Assembly (NCBI GenBank): GCA_020633675.1
Contig: JACKDE010000002.1
Location: forward strand, 186,001-250,000
Length of the DNA stretch: 64,000 nt
Direction of reading: 5' to 3'
Origin: Deferribacteres bacterium
GTDB taxonomy: Bacteria > Zhuqueibacterota > Zhuqueibacteria > Zhuqueibacterales > Geothermadaptataceae
Position 1 is the first letter of the stretch. Each line of letters opens with the position of its first letter. Positions 27,138 to 35,406 of this stretch are shown here, piece by piece. The notes under the pieces were generated by a model that had not been told where the DNA came from, ran no database searches, and worked only from the letters and a program-made list of their open reading frames with translations. Position numbers and translations under genes: made by a program.

Positions 27138-27256
27138 GGAAGCTGTCCCAATACTTTGGATTATGGAACAATAGTACAATTTGTGGTAGGGGCATGGCGC
27201 GCCATGCCCCTACGTACAGACACACTCATTCGCTACAGCATGATTTGGGACAACCC
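27138..27256. repeat. dispersed palindromic repeat, copy 1 (MITE-like)
   Basis: The outer ends are related inverted repeats (AGCTGTCCCAATA on the left, TTTGGGACAACC on the right), and the middle holds the perfect 28-bp palindrome at 27186-27213 centred on GGCGCGCC. The order of blocks (CTGTC-CAATAC, GAACAATA, TGTGGTAG-GGCATGG, CTCATTCG-TAC, ATTTGGG) is the same as in the element at 32103-32211. The GGGCTGTC-CAA type of end is known from several insertion-sequence families (IS1182/IS5-like), so a non-autonomous derivative is likely. Confidence 0.7.
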
Positions 27257-27276
27257 TTGTTTGCTTGAATTTGCGT

Positions 27277-29283
27277 TTAGTCCAAAGCCGGATTGGACTC
27301 GCCTTTGAGATATTTTTCATACCAGCCCAGCACCCGTCGCGAAAAATCGATCTGATGGGCGCGTTCACGCAGTCCGTGCGGTTCGCGCGGATAAATCACC
27401 AATTCGGTCGGGACATTCATGTGTTTCAAGCCGCGATACAATTCAAAAGCCTGACCGGTCGGTACGCGCAAATCACGCTCGCCGTGCCCGATCAGCGTCG
27501 GGGTTTGGGCGTTGCGAATGTGCTTGATCGGCGAACGTTCCCACACCAAATCCATGTTGTCGTATAGCCAGACATTCCAGTGCACGTCGGCATTTTCCAC
27601 CGGTGTATCGGTGACGCCAGCCTTGGAAACTTGGTTGGCGATGCCGGCAAACACCACCGCTGCCTTAAAGCGCTCACTGTGTTTGGTCGCCGCCCACGCC
27701 GAGGTGTAGCCACCGTACGAGCCACCCCCGATGCCAACCCGGTTTTCATCGACAAAACCAAGCGCTACTACGTGGTCGATGCCGGTGAGATTGTCGTGCA
27801 TTTCTTCGCCCATCAAGTCGTTATGGTCGCCTTTGCTATAGGCCACACCACGACCGGTGCTGCCGCGATAATTTGGCATGAGCACCATATAGCCGCGTTG
27901 CGCCAGCATCTGTACCGGCGTGCTGTAACTGGTGTTCCAGCCATCGAGATAGGCCGATTCCGGGCCGCCGTGGATCTGTACTTGCAGTGGATATTTTTGG
28001 CCTTCCTGATAGCCGACCGGCTTGACCAACACGCCGTAAATGTCCCAACCATCGCGGGCTTTCCAGGAAATGGTTTCCTGCTTACCGAATTGCATGTTCG
28101 CCAATTCGGGATTGGAATCAGTAAGCCGGGTAACTGCTTTACCCTTCATTGCGATAAAAACCTCGTTCGGATGCACCGCTGTATTGCCAGTGGTCGTAAA
28201 GGATTGGCCGTCTGTGGTGACCGACAATCCGCGGAAGATGGGTTGATTGCCGCTGACAATTTTCTTCATCTTGCCATTTGAGATGGTCACTTCATACAAG
28301 GCGGTATTAGTTTTTTCGATGGTGTTCAGATAGATGGTTCCGGCATTTTTCCAGGCAAAATCAACGGCGGTTCCCGGGAAATCGACCATCAGGTTTTTCG
28401 GTTCGCCGCCCGGCGAGATCACAAAAAGCGAGCCCGTGGCTGGATCGTTGAAGCTGGTCGCACCCAGCCAGGCGATGTATTTGCCGTCTGGCGAATAGGC
28501 CGGATTGCCGAGTTTGCCTTCAGTATCATAGACAAGTGTGGCTTTGCCGCCAGCTGCGGGAACGATGTAGTTGTCAGTAAACATGTAACCGTCGTCGGTG
28601 AATGGGCGCTCGCTGGCGCGAAAAAGGATGTTCTCGCCGTCTGGTGACCACGAAACGGCCGCAACGTGCAAATCGTCCTGCGTGACCAAATGAGACTCGC
28701 CTGTTTGCAGGTTTTCAATATGCACGCGGGTGATAGTCTGCCAGGTATCCTCAACCTGTTGATCAAATCCCAGTTTCATCTGTTTTTTGACCTCGGCAGA
28801 TGCCTCATCCCGCATGCGATAGGCCAGCCGCGTGCCATCGGGCGACAGAGCGTAGCTGTAAACGCTGCGCGGTGCGTGGCTGAGTTGGACAGCTTCACCG
28901 CCGTTGATCGAAATCGCATACACCTGGGTGTTTTTGTCATAGTTTTCACGATGGCTCAAAAACGTGATGGTCTTGCCATCGGGCGTCCATGCGGGGGAAG
29001 AAGCCGAGACCGGCTTGCTGGTGAATTGCTTTGGTGTGCCACCTTTTGTGGAGATCAGCCAAAGCTCGGAGTAACCGCCACCACGGCCCTCATCGTCGGC
29101 ACGCGGCACCCGCAGCGTAAAGGCCACATATTCGCCCTGTGGCTGGATCGCTACCGAGGTCACGGTTTTTAAATCGACAACCATCTCTGGTGTCAGCTTT
29201 TGGGCCGATAAAGTAGCAAGGGATAAGCAGAAAAAGAAAAGCAGAGAGTGGATGATTCGAATGGCGTGCCTTTTTTGCAGCAT
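27277..29283 (-). CDS. S9-family serine peptidase (prolyl oligopeptidase/acylaminoacyl-type)
   Basis: Started at the ATG at 29283, where AGGAGGAG is 4-11 bases upstream; a longer frame exists but carries no signal. This gives 668 residues, with a signal peptide (HSLLFFFCLSLATLSAQ) and a WD40/PD40 propeller of about 370 residues (YSPDGKYIAWLG, SPDGENILFRAS). The catalytic alpha/beta-hydrolase domain has the nucleophile Ser522 in GGGSYGGYTS, with a probable aspartate in the ERDLRVP loop and His in PREPHGLRERAHQ. Such enzymes cut short peptides after proline or release acylated residues. It is secreted and so would act on peptides outside or in the periplasm. The minus-strand neighbour at 26201 shares the propeller fold. 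Confidence 0.93.
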   Translation of the reverse strand: MLQKRHAIRIIHSLLFFFCLSLATLSAQKLTPEMVVDLKTVTSVAIQPQGEYVAFTLRVPRADDEGRGGGYSELWLISTKGGTPKQFTSKPVSASSPAWTPDGKTITFLSHRENYDKNTQVYAISINGGEAVQLSHAPRSVYSYALSPDGTRLAYRMRDEASAEVKKQMKLGFDQQVEDTWQTITRVHIENLQTGESHLVTQDDLHVAAVSWSPDGENILFRASERPFTDDGYMFTDNYIVPAAGGKATLVYDTEGKLGNPAYSPDGKYIAWLGATSFNDPATGSLFVISPGGEPKNLMVDFPGTAVDFAWKNAGTIYLNTIEKTNTALYEVTISNGKMKKIVSGNQPIFRGLSVTTDGQSFTTTGNTAVHPNEVFIAMKGKAVTRLTDSNPELANMQFGKQETISWKARDGWDIYGVLVKPVGYQEGQKYPLQVQIHGGPESAYLDGWNTSYSTPVQMLAQRGYMVLMPNYRGSTGRGVAYSKGDHNDLMGEEMHDNLTGIDHVVALGFVDENRVGIGGGSYGGYTSAWAATKHSERFKAAVVFAGIANQVSKAGVTDTPVENADVHWNVWLYDNMDLVWERSPIKHIRNAQTPTLIGHGERDLRVPTGQAFELYRGLKHMNVPTELVIYPREPHGLRERAHQIDFSRRVLGWYEKYLKGESNPALD

Positions 29284-29368
29284 TGTTCTCCTCCTTGGAA
29301 ATGTGGCGACATTGTGTTGAAAATGATGGCTTGTCGCGCATAATTGCGCTTTTTTAAGCAATCAGAAT

Positions 29369-29413
29369 GACGTCATGGGCGTCCGCCATGTGCAGTGACG
29401 GACGCCTGACGTT
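29369..29413 (-). terminator. GACGTC/GACGTT hairpin after the cytochrome gene
   Basis: GACGTCA (29369-29375) followed by GGCGTCCG pairs with CGGACGCC-TGACGTT ending at about 29413, giving about 14 paired bases with a small bulge. It lies 42 bp after the stop of the cytochrome gene on the minus strand. No clear T-run, so the terminator role is likely but not certain. Confidence 0.4.
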
Positions 29414-29454
29414 AAGATTTGACACAATGCCCAATTTCGCAAGAAGGCGAGGTA

Positions 29455-30039
29455 TTATTGGCCGCCGCCTGGCATTGTGTCTGGCGGAATCGGCGCGGGT
29501 ACCTGATTTTCAATTGCGGGCAGACTTTGCAGGTAAGCCCACATTGCTTTTAAATCACTGTCGGTCATCCGTGCGATTGTTGGCCATGGCATGGGTGGCA
29601 AGATTTCGCGGCCGTCTGCCTGACCCAGGTGTTTGCCGGTGCGGAGCGCCCGAATAAAAGATTCTTCCGCCCAATTGCCCAGACCGGTTGCTTTATCCGG
29701 CGTGAGATTAGCGGCAAAACTGACGCCCCATGGTCCGGCCCATGACGATAGCATCGACGAGGTTAGAGCAATGGCATTGCGGTCCTGCAAATCTGCCGGC
29801 GACCATGTTGGATACGGTTCAGCAGAAGGATGGCCGGACAACAAACGCGATTCATCTGGTACCGGGATGGGTCCCGGAAGCTTTGGCGAATGACAATCAT
29901 TGCAACCACCAATTGTAACGAGATATTCGCCACGTTTAACAGGATCTTCAACAGCTTGTTGTTGCTGCTGCTGTTGGCATGCCATCATCAATGTCATTGC
30001 CCCGACAATGACAAAAAAGGCGGCCTGTCGCTTTTTCAT
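29455..30039 (-). CDS. c-type cytochrome lipoprotein
   Basis: A 194-residue protein with a lipoprotein signal and lipobox MMAC (Cys21), followed by seven glutamines in a row. The heme motif is CNDCH (C46, C49, H50). The late segment EILPPMPWPTIARMTD supplies the probable distal methionine, in the spacing usual for class I cytochromes (about 90 residues after the heme). The stretch WAEESFIRALRTGKHLG is a family landmark of the 'cytochrome c-domain' proteins that carry electrons for dehydrogenases. It is likely bound to a membrane face and could take electrons from the nearby secreted oxidoreductases, which is inference. The repetitive CTG-type codons encoding Gln suggest possible length variation. 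Confidence 0.88.
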   Translation of the reverse strand: MKKRQAAFFVIVGAMTLMMACQQQQQQQAVEDPVKRGEYLVTIGGCNDCHSPKLPGPIPVPDESRLLSGHPSAEPYPTWSPADLQDRNAIALTSSMLSSWAGPWGVSFAANLTPDKATGLGNWAEESFIRALRTGKHLGQADGREILPPMPWPTIARMTDSDLKAMWAYLQSLPAIENQVPAPIPPDTMPGGGQ

Positions 30040-30375
30040 ACTTCTCTCCCTTTAAAAGTAAGGTTCGAAAAACACAAGATGACACTGTGCTTTAAAATAG
30101 TGAGAGAGAAGGCGATATCAAACAAATTTTTTTTTGAAATAAGATAAACTTAATCGTGCTGTGCGAATTAAATAAGCCGTTGATGAGCACAAAATGGTCC
30201 CAATTGTCATGCCGGAGGCATCTATTTTGACGTGTCCGCGGAATCCAGCGAAGTTTCCTCACAATGCCGAATAGATTCCTCCTGAATGACAAGGGCACTA
30301 TTGTTACATAAAAACAATGGTTTACCAAAAAGGACTATCGCAAAAACAATTCGCACAACGCGTTAAACATAAGTT
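30040..30375. other. intergenic region carrying a palindromic repeat
   Basis: Between the cytochrome and the M55 peptidase gene (both minus strand). It holds the inverted repeat listed at 30205-30291; otherwise it is AT-rich without a gene. Confidence 0.4.
30205..30291. repeat. 22-bp inverted repeat of the TGTCATTC-GGAGGAATCTATT type
   Basis: The left arm (30205-30226) and right arm (30270-30291) pair at 19 of 22 positions with a 43-base loop between them. The arm sequence (TGTCAT-C-GGAGG-ATCTATT) is typical of short repeats scattered in the intergenic regions of many FCB genomes. It lies between two minus-strand genes. Confidence 0.55.
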
Positions 30376-31278
30376 CTACGGCGTGATGTCAAGGCTATAG
30401 CTGGTCATCACGGTCATAAATTTCGACACTTCGATCATGTTTTTGCCAATAAAACGAATACTGTGCGAGTCGGTGCGCTCGACAATGCTCAGGTAGGATA
30501 AGACCTCCGCCGGCATGTAATTCTTGAAACGCACATCTAATTTGATCGGTGCCTGTGGTTTGTAGGGCTTGAAAGCTTTGATGCGCTGGATAGCGGCTTT
30601 GGTTTTTTCGGCGATGACTTTGTAGCCGGCTGCGGGTGTCAGAGTTTTTGCAGAGTGAAAGCCGTAATTCCATTTCACCACCGCGCCTTCGATTGGCCCG
30701 ATCACGTCCTGCGCTTCTTTTACCGCCGCATCATCGCCCGAAATCATAATAACCGGTACATCGAAATGCCCGGCAATGGCAGCGTTGATGGCGGCTTCGG
30801 TCACAGCGACATCGTTGAGTCGCACGCTGGCCAGGTTGGCGCTGGACATCGTATGCGCACGCACCCCTGCAGGATTGTCGGTGCTGGCGTGGTAGCCAAT
30901 AAAAATAACGCCGTCGAAACTGGCATCGATGCCGGCCATCATGCTAAGCGGCCGTGGCCATGAGCGTACAACCTGCACATCTTCCGGCAGCTTTTCGATC
31001 AGCAGATTCTCACCATTTCCATGCGAATCGCTGACCAAAATTTCGCCTGCGCCGGCTTCGCGTGCCGCCGTGATGGCGGTATTCACTTCCTGGGTCATAA
31101 ATTCGCGAAAACGCTGGTATTCGAAACCCGACGGCCCGAGCTGATCGCCCGTTACTGCGCCAACCACGCCTTCCATATCGGCAGAGATGTAGATTTTGGG
31201 CTTGTCCTGCGCCAGGCAAAATGATGCTGCGAAAAACATGGAAAGAAACAGCAAAATGGATGATTTGTTGATCTTCAC
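30376..31278 (-). CDS. M55-family D-aminopeptidase (DppA-like), secreted
   Basis: Started at the GTG at 31278, with GGGAG 8 bases upstream; a TTG 15 codons earlier is in frame but has no such site. The 300-residue product begins with a signal peptide (SILLFLSMFFAASFCLAQ), which is unusual for DppA. The zinc and active-site motifs of M55 are present: KIYISADMEGVVG (Asp34, Glu36), SDSHGNG, and GYHAST with later histidines. DppA removes N-terminal D-residues from peptides, typically products of peptidoglycan turnover. Export suggests it works on cell-wall fragments or other D-peptides outside the cytoplasm. It is adjacent to, but not overlapping with, the cytochrome gene. Confidence 0.9.
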   Translation of the reverse strand: MKINKSSILLFLSMFFAASFCLAQDKPKIYISADMEGVVGAVTGDQLGPSGFEYQRFREFMTQEVNTAITAAREAGAGEILVSDSHGNGENLLIEKLPEDVQVVRSWPRPLSMMAGIDASFDGVIFIGYHASTDNPAGVRAHTMSSANLASVRLNDVAVTEAAINAAIAGHFDVPVIMISGDDAAVKEAQDVIGPIEGAVVKWNYGFHSAKTLTPAAGYKVIAEKTKAAIQRIKAFKPYKPQAPIKLDVRFKNYMPAEVLSYLSIVERTDSHSIRFIGKNMIEVSKFMTVMTSYSLDITP

Positions 31279-31469
31279 TTTTCTACTCCCGGAAACTTTT
31301 TGGTTTTTTCGATGTTTATTCAACTAAAATAATCCGGCAAAAGATTTTTCATAGATTTTTTTAACCGAACAAACCCTCGGGAGCTTCCACCTTTCCGCAT
31401 TTGCTACAGTCACTTTCCTCTCTTCCAACTTTACTTTTTCAAGTACTACACAAAACCAAATGAGGTGAA

Positions 31470-32093
31470 ATGATGAAGGGAAAATGGTCTTTCTTCCTGT
31501 TGGCAGTAGCTGTGTTTTTCTCCCAGACAGCAGTCGGGCAGACGGTATCCGGTTTTGGGATAAAAGGCGGGGTAGGTTTGGCGGACCAGAATTTTGCTTA
31601 TCGCGATGGTTTTGCGAATGAGTTCAAACACAGAACCGGATTTGATGCCGGTTTCTATGTGCAATGGCTGAAGAAATCGTCTTTCAATATCCTTACAGAG
31701 TTTCATTATCTCCAAAAGGGTATGAAATCCGAGCAAATTTTAACCGGTCAGGACGGGCCGGAGCCATTGGGATCATTTCTTGTTGAAAATCGGGTCGATT
31801 ATCTTTCTGTGCCGATTCTTGCGAAAGTTTCATTAAGAGAAACCACGCTACAGCCATATTTGGTGGTGGGGCCGGGTTTTGATTTTCTGCTGAGCTATGA
31901 TTCTGATTTTTTCAAAGCAGTGTACGAAAAATTTAGCGCGGTTGATGTAACGGCAAATATTGGCGTTGGCTTGCAGAGTGGCCAACTGCTTTTCGAAGCG
32001 CGTTTTAGCCAAGGCATACGCAATGCTTATCAAACCGAATCGTTGCAAGTGAAAAACAGGACGTTTACAGCACTGGTGGGATTGACGTTTTAG
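31470..32093 (+). CDS. outer-membrane beta-barrel protein (PorT-like)
   Basis: A 207-residue protein with a signal peptide (WSFFLLAVAVFFSQTAVGQT) and alternating amphipathic strands of the small 'outer membrane beta-barrel' family, ending in an aromatic residue typical of barrels (FTALVGLTF). The pattern VSGFGIKGGVGLADQNF at the start of the mature part and the strand pairs near the end match PorT-type barrels, some of which take part in type IX secretion; others only stabilise the envelope. Ribosome binding site GAGGTGAAAT precedes two consecutive ATG codons, and either could be used. It is a stand-alone plus-strand gene convergent with uvrA. Confidence 0.75.
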   Translation: MMKGKWSFFLLAVAVFFSQTAVGQTVSGFGIKGGVGLADQNFAYRDGFANEFKHRTGFDAGFYVQWLKKSSFNILTEFHYLQKGMKSEQILTGQDGPEPLGSFLVENRVDYLSVPILAKVSLRETTLQPYLVVGPGFDFLLSYDSDFFKAVYEKFSAVDVTANIGVGLQSGQLLFEARFSQGIRNAYQTESLQVKNRTFTALVGLTF

Positions 32094-32102
32094 ATTTTTT
32101 TG

Positions 32103-32211
32103 CTTGGGGCTGTCTCAATACATCGAATTTTTGAACAATATGTGGTAGCGGCATGGATCTCTACCATAGAGATAGGCTCATTCGTTACTGCATATTTGGG
32201 GCGGCCCCAAG
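32103..32211. repeat. dispersed palindromic repeat, copy 2 (MITE-like)
   Basis: A 109-bp element with imperfect terminal inverted repeats (CTTGGGGCTGTCTCAA left, complementary to TTGGGGCGGCCCCAAG right, with a few transitions). Internal blocks GAACAATA, TGTGGTAGCGGCATGG and GGCTCATTCG match copy 1 at 27138-27256 in order. It contains no gene. It lies between the beta-barrel gene and uvrA, 9 bp after the barrel stop codon. Confidence 0.7.
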
Positions 32212-32248
32212 ACAAAGCGATTTGCAGCTGCAAAACAGTGTAAATCCT

Positions 32249-35143
32249 TTACGCCACCGTTTCTGCTGACTTTTTTTGCGCGGTATCGCGCTGCAATTCC
32301 CGCTTTAAAAATTGCCCGGTGTAGGATCTTTCCACCTCCGCAACCTGCTCCGGCGTGCCTTCCGCTACAATCTCGCCGCCACCGTCACCGCCTTCCGGAC
32401 CGAGATCGATGATCCAGTCCGCCGTTTTGATGACGTCCATGTTGTGTTCGATCACCAGCACGGTGTTGCCTTTGTCTGCCAGCCTGTTGAGCACACTCAG
32501 CAACATTTTGACATCTTCAAAATGCAGGCCGGTGGTGGGCTCGTCGAGGATGTAGAGGGTGCGGCCCGTAGCCACTTTCGACAGCTCGGTCGCCAATTTG
32601 ACGCGCTGGGCCTCGCCGCCGGAGAGTGTGGTGGCCTGCTGGCCGAGGTGAATGTAGCTCAAACCAACGTCGAGCAGGGTTTGCAGCTTACGGCGCACGC
32701 GTGGAATGTTGGCAAAAAATTCCAGCGCTTCTTCAACGGTCATGTCCAGCACGTCGGCGATGGATTTGCTGCGATACTTGATTTCGAGGGTCTCTCGATT
32801 GTAGCGTTTGCCTTTGCACACTTCACAAGTCACATACACATCCGGCAAAAAATGCATTTCAATTTTGATGATACCATCGCCCTGGCAGGCTTCGCAACGT
32901 CCGCCTTTGACATTGAAGCTGAAGCGGCCGGGCTTGTAGCCGCGGATTTTCGCCTCACTGGTTTGGGTAAACAGGTCGCGGATGAAAGTAAACAGACCAG
33001 TATAGGTGGCTGGATTCGAGCGCGGCGTGCGGCCAATCGGTGATTGGTCGATATCGATGACTTTGTCGATTTGTCCCATGCCTTTGATCCTGCTATACGC
33101 TAATGGCTGGGATTTGGCGTGCATGATTTGTCGCGCCAGAGCTGCATAGAGTGTCTCATTGACCAGCGTGCTTTTGCCGGAACCGGATACACCTGTAACT
33201 GCGATAAATTTTCCGAGCGGAAAAGTCGCTTCCACATCCTTGAGATTGTTGCCGGTCGCACCCATCAAGGTCAGGTGCAAGCCATTACCGGGTCGCCGCT
33301 TTTTTGGCACGGCAATCGCCTTGCGACCGGAGAGATAGGCGCCGGTGAGCGACTTTTCGTTGGCTTCTATCAAAGCAGGCGGTCCGGCAGCCACCACTTC
33401 GCCGCCATGCACGCCGGCGCGCGGGCCAAGATCGATAATCCAGTCCGCCGCTTCGATGGTATCGTAGTCGTGTTCGACCACAATCACCGTGTTGCCGAGA
33501 TTGCGCAGCTTTTGCAATGTGGCAATCAGGCGCGCATTATCGCGCTGGTGCAATCCGATCGACGGCTCGTCCAAAATGTACAGCACGCCCACCAATTGGC
33601 TGCCGATTTGGGTGGCCAGCCGGATGCGCTGCGCTTCGCCGCCGGAGAGTGTGCTGGCGGTGCGGTCCAGGGTGATATAATCGAGGCCGACGCTGTTGAG
33701 AAAGCCCAGCCGTTCGCGGATTTCTTTCATGATTTGGTGAACGATGTGCTGCTCACGCTCACTCAATTGCAGCGATTGAAAAAAGTCGAGGCTGCGGCTG
33801 ATGGACATCTTGGTGACATCGTGGATGCTTTTTTCGGCGACCTGCACGGCCAAAACCTCTTTACGCAGGCGCGCTCCTCCGCAATCCGGGCACGGCAGCA
33901 CATTCATAAAACCTTCGATCCAATTGCGAATATAGTTGCTGTCGGTCTGCTTGTAGCGGCGCTCGAGATTGGGAATGATGCCCTCGTATTTGCCGTGAAA
34001 TTCAGCCTGGACCTTGCCATCCGAACGCTCGTAGGCAAAGCGCAATTCGCGTTCCCCTGTGCCGTACAGAACCACATGTTTTTGTTCGTCGGTCAACGTT
34101 TCCCATGGCGCATCCATCGAAAAATCAAATTCGCGTGCAACCGTTTTAAGCTGGCTGAAATACCAGCCGTCGCGGCTTTCACCCATGGATGACAGCGCAC
34201 CACTATTGATGGACAGGCGCTGGTCGCCGACGATCAAATTGGGATCGACTTCCATTTTTGTGCCGAGACCATTGCAGACTTTGCAGGCACCGTACGGACT
34301 GTTAAACGAAAACATGCGTGGCGCCAATTCTTCGACCGATATGCCACAATCGGCACAGGCATAGTGCTCGCTGAACAACAGTTCCCCCTTCGAAGGGGGA
34401 TTAAGGGGGATGTTCTCCTTGTCAACTATGTCAATTAATACCAGGCCGTCGGCAAGGTGCAGTGCCGTTTCGATCGAATCAGTGAGGCGGGTTTTCATGT
34501 TGGGCTCGGCGATCAGCCGGTCGATGACGATCTCGATGTTGTGCTTGAATTTTTTATCGAGTTTGATCTCTTCGGACAGATCGCGCACATCGCCATCGAC
34601 GCGTACCCGCACAAAACCGTCCCGGCGCGCCTCTTCAAATATTTTGGTGTATTCGCCTTTGCGCCCGCGCACCACCGGCGCTAAAATTTGAAATTTGGTG
34701 CCAGACTCAAATGCCATGATGGCATCGACAATCTCCTGCACGGTCTGGCGTTCTATGGGCTTTCCACAATTGTAGCAGTGCGGCTTGCCGATGCGTGCAA
34801 ACAGCAAACGCAGGTAATCGTAAATTTCTGTAACGGTGCCGACCGTCGAACGTGGGTTGCGGCTGGAAGTTTTTTGCTCGATTGAAATGGCGGGAGACAA
34901 GCCTTCAATGTAGTCGACATCCGGCTTTTCCATCAGGCCGAGAAATTGCCGGGCGTAGGACGAGAGCGATTCGACATAACGACGTTGGCCTTCAGCATAG
35001 ATGGTATCGAATGCCAGGCTGGATTTGCCGGAACCGGACAGCCCGGTGATGACCACCAATTTATAGCGTGGAATTTCGACGTCGATATTTCTGAGATTGT
35101 GCTCGCGGGCACCCTTAACGATCAGCTTGTCTTTATTTGTCAT
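32249..35143 (-). CDS. uvrA: UvrA, excinuclease ABC subunit A, with a small insertion
   Basis: A 964-residue damage-recognition ATPase of nucleotide excision repair. Two ABC ATPase halves are visible, each with Walker A (GLSGSGKSS and GVSGSGKST), an ABC signature (LSGGEAQRI and LSGGEAQRV) and Walker B (YILDEPSIGL and YILDEPTTGL). The second zinc finger is CEAC...CEVC, and the first is in HYACADC...CKVC. In between, at residues about 243-254, the protein has the short extra segment NIPLNPPSKGEL just ahead of the first zinc-binding loop; its DNA (about 34381-34414) contains a 16-bp perfect palindrome (see findings). The start ATG at 35143 is supported by the standard opening LIVKGAREHNLRNID. 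Single-gene unit on the minus strand. Confidence 0.96.
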   Translation of the reverse strand: MTNKDKLIVKGAREHNLRNIDVEIPRYKLVVITGLSGSGKSSLAFDTIYAEGQRRYVESLSSYARQFLGLMEKPDVDYIEGLSPAISIEQKTSSRNPRSTVGTVTEIYDYLRLLFARIGKPHCYNCGKPIERQTVQEIVDAIMAFESGTKFQILAPVVRGRKGEYTKIFEEARRDGFVRVRVDGDVRDLSEEIKLDKKFKHNIEIVIDRLIAEPNMKTRLTDSIETALHLADGLVLIDIVDKENIPLNPPSKGELLFSEHYACADCGISVEELAPRMFSFNSPYGACKVCNGLGTKMEVDPNLIVGDQRLSINSGALSSMGESRDGWYFSQLKTVAREFDFSMDAPWETLTDEQKHVVLYGTGERELRFAYERSDGKVQAEFHGKYEGIIPNLERRYKQTDSNYIRNWIEGFMNVLPCPDCGGARLRKEVLAVQVAEKSIHDVTKMSISRSLDFFQSLQLSEREQHIVHQIMKEIRERLGFLNSVGLDYITLDRTASTLSGGEAQRIRLATQIGSQLVGVLYILDEPSIGLHQRDNARLIATLQKLRNLGNTVIVVEHDYDTIEAADWIIDLGPRAGVHGGEVVAAGPPALIEANEKSLTGAYLSGRKAIAVPKKRRPGNGLHLTLMGATGNNLKDVEATFPLGKFIAVTGVSGSGKSTLVNETLYAALARQIMHAKSQPLAYSRIKGMGQIDKVIDIDQSPIGRTPRSNPATYTGLFTFIRDLFTQTSEAKIRGYKPGRFSFNVKGGRCEACQGDGIIKIEMHFLPDVYVTCEVCKGKRYNRETLEIKYRSKSIADVLDMTVEEALEFFANIPRVRRKLQTLLDVGLSYIHLGQQATTLSGGEAQRVKLATELSKVATGRTLYILDEPTTGLHFEDVKMLLSVLNRLADKGNTVLVIEHNMDVIKTADWIIDLGPEGGDGGGEIVAEGTPEQVAEVERSYTGQFLKRELQRDTAQKKSAETVA
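34381..34414. repeat. palindromic repeat inserted in the uvrA coding region
   Basis: A palindrome of 16 bases (34384-34399, CCCCCTTCGAAGGGGG) followed by ATTAAGGGGGA. Its reading on the uvrA strand gives the proline-rich peptide IPLNPPSKG. Sequences of this type occur as dispersed repeats in many genomes and are occasionally carried in frame inside proteins. Confidence 0.65.
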
Positions 35144-35319
35144 GTTCGAGCGTTTTTATGCGTGGATTTTAATTCAATTGCATCGCAAATTAATTCGAGC
35201 AACGAAATATATTGTTGGTGCGTGACAACAGTATGTCAGCACGACCAGCACGCAATATAGAAAAATTTTGCAAGAAAAAAAGCGTGATATTGATAATTCG
35301 ACAAGCCAGTAAAACAAAA

Positions 35320-35384
35320 AACCGCTGAGCTCACAGAGTCCGCCGAGTGAAAAAAGCTCTGCGCACTTGGCGAACTCAGCGGTT
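35320..35384 (-). terminator. hairpin terminator of the barrel-like gene at 35407
   Basis: On the minus strand AACCGCTGAG and CTCAGCGGTT form a 10-bp stem with further imperfect pairing inside (GTTCGCC/GGCGGAC), followed by six T residues (the AAAAAA at about 35315-35320 on the plus strand). It lies 22 bp after the stop of the gene at 35407. The 'CCGCTGAGTTCGCC' motif is a widespread repeat family, so it may have been recruited. Confidence 0.75.
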
Positions 35385-35406
35385 CAATTTATGAATTAGG
35401 TTAGCG

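Noticed and set aside
33119..34192. 357-codon plus-strand frame
   Set aside because: Antisense to uvrA, whose Walker and signature motifs fill the minus strand.
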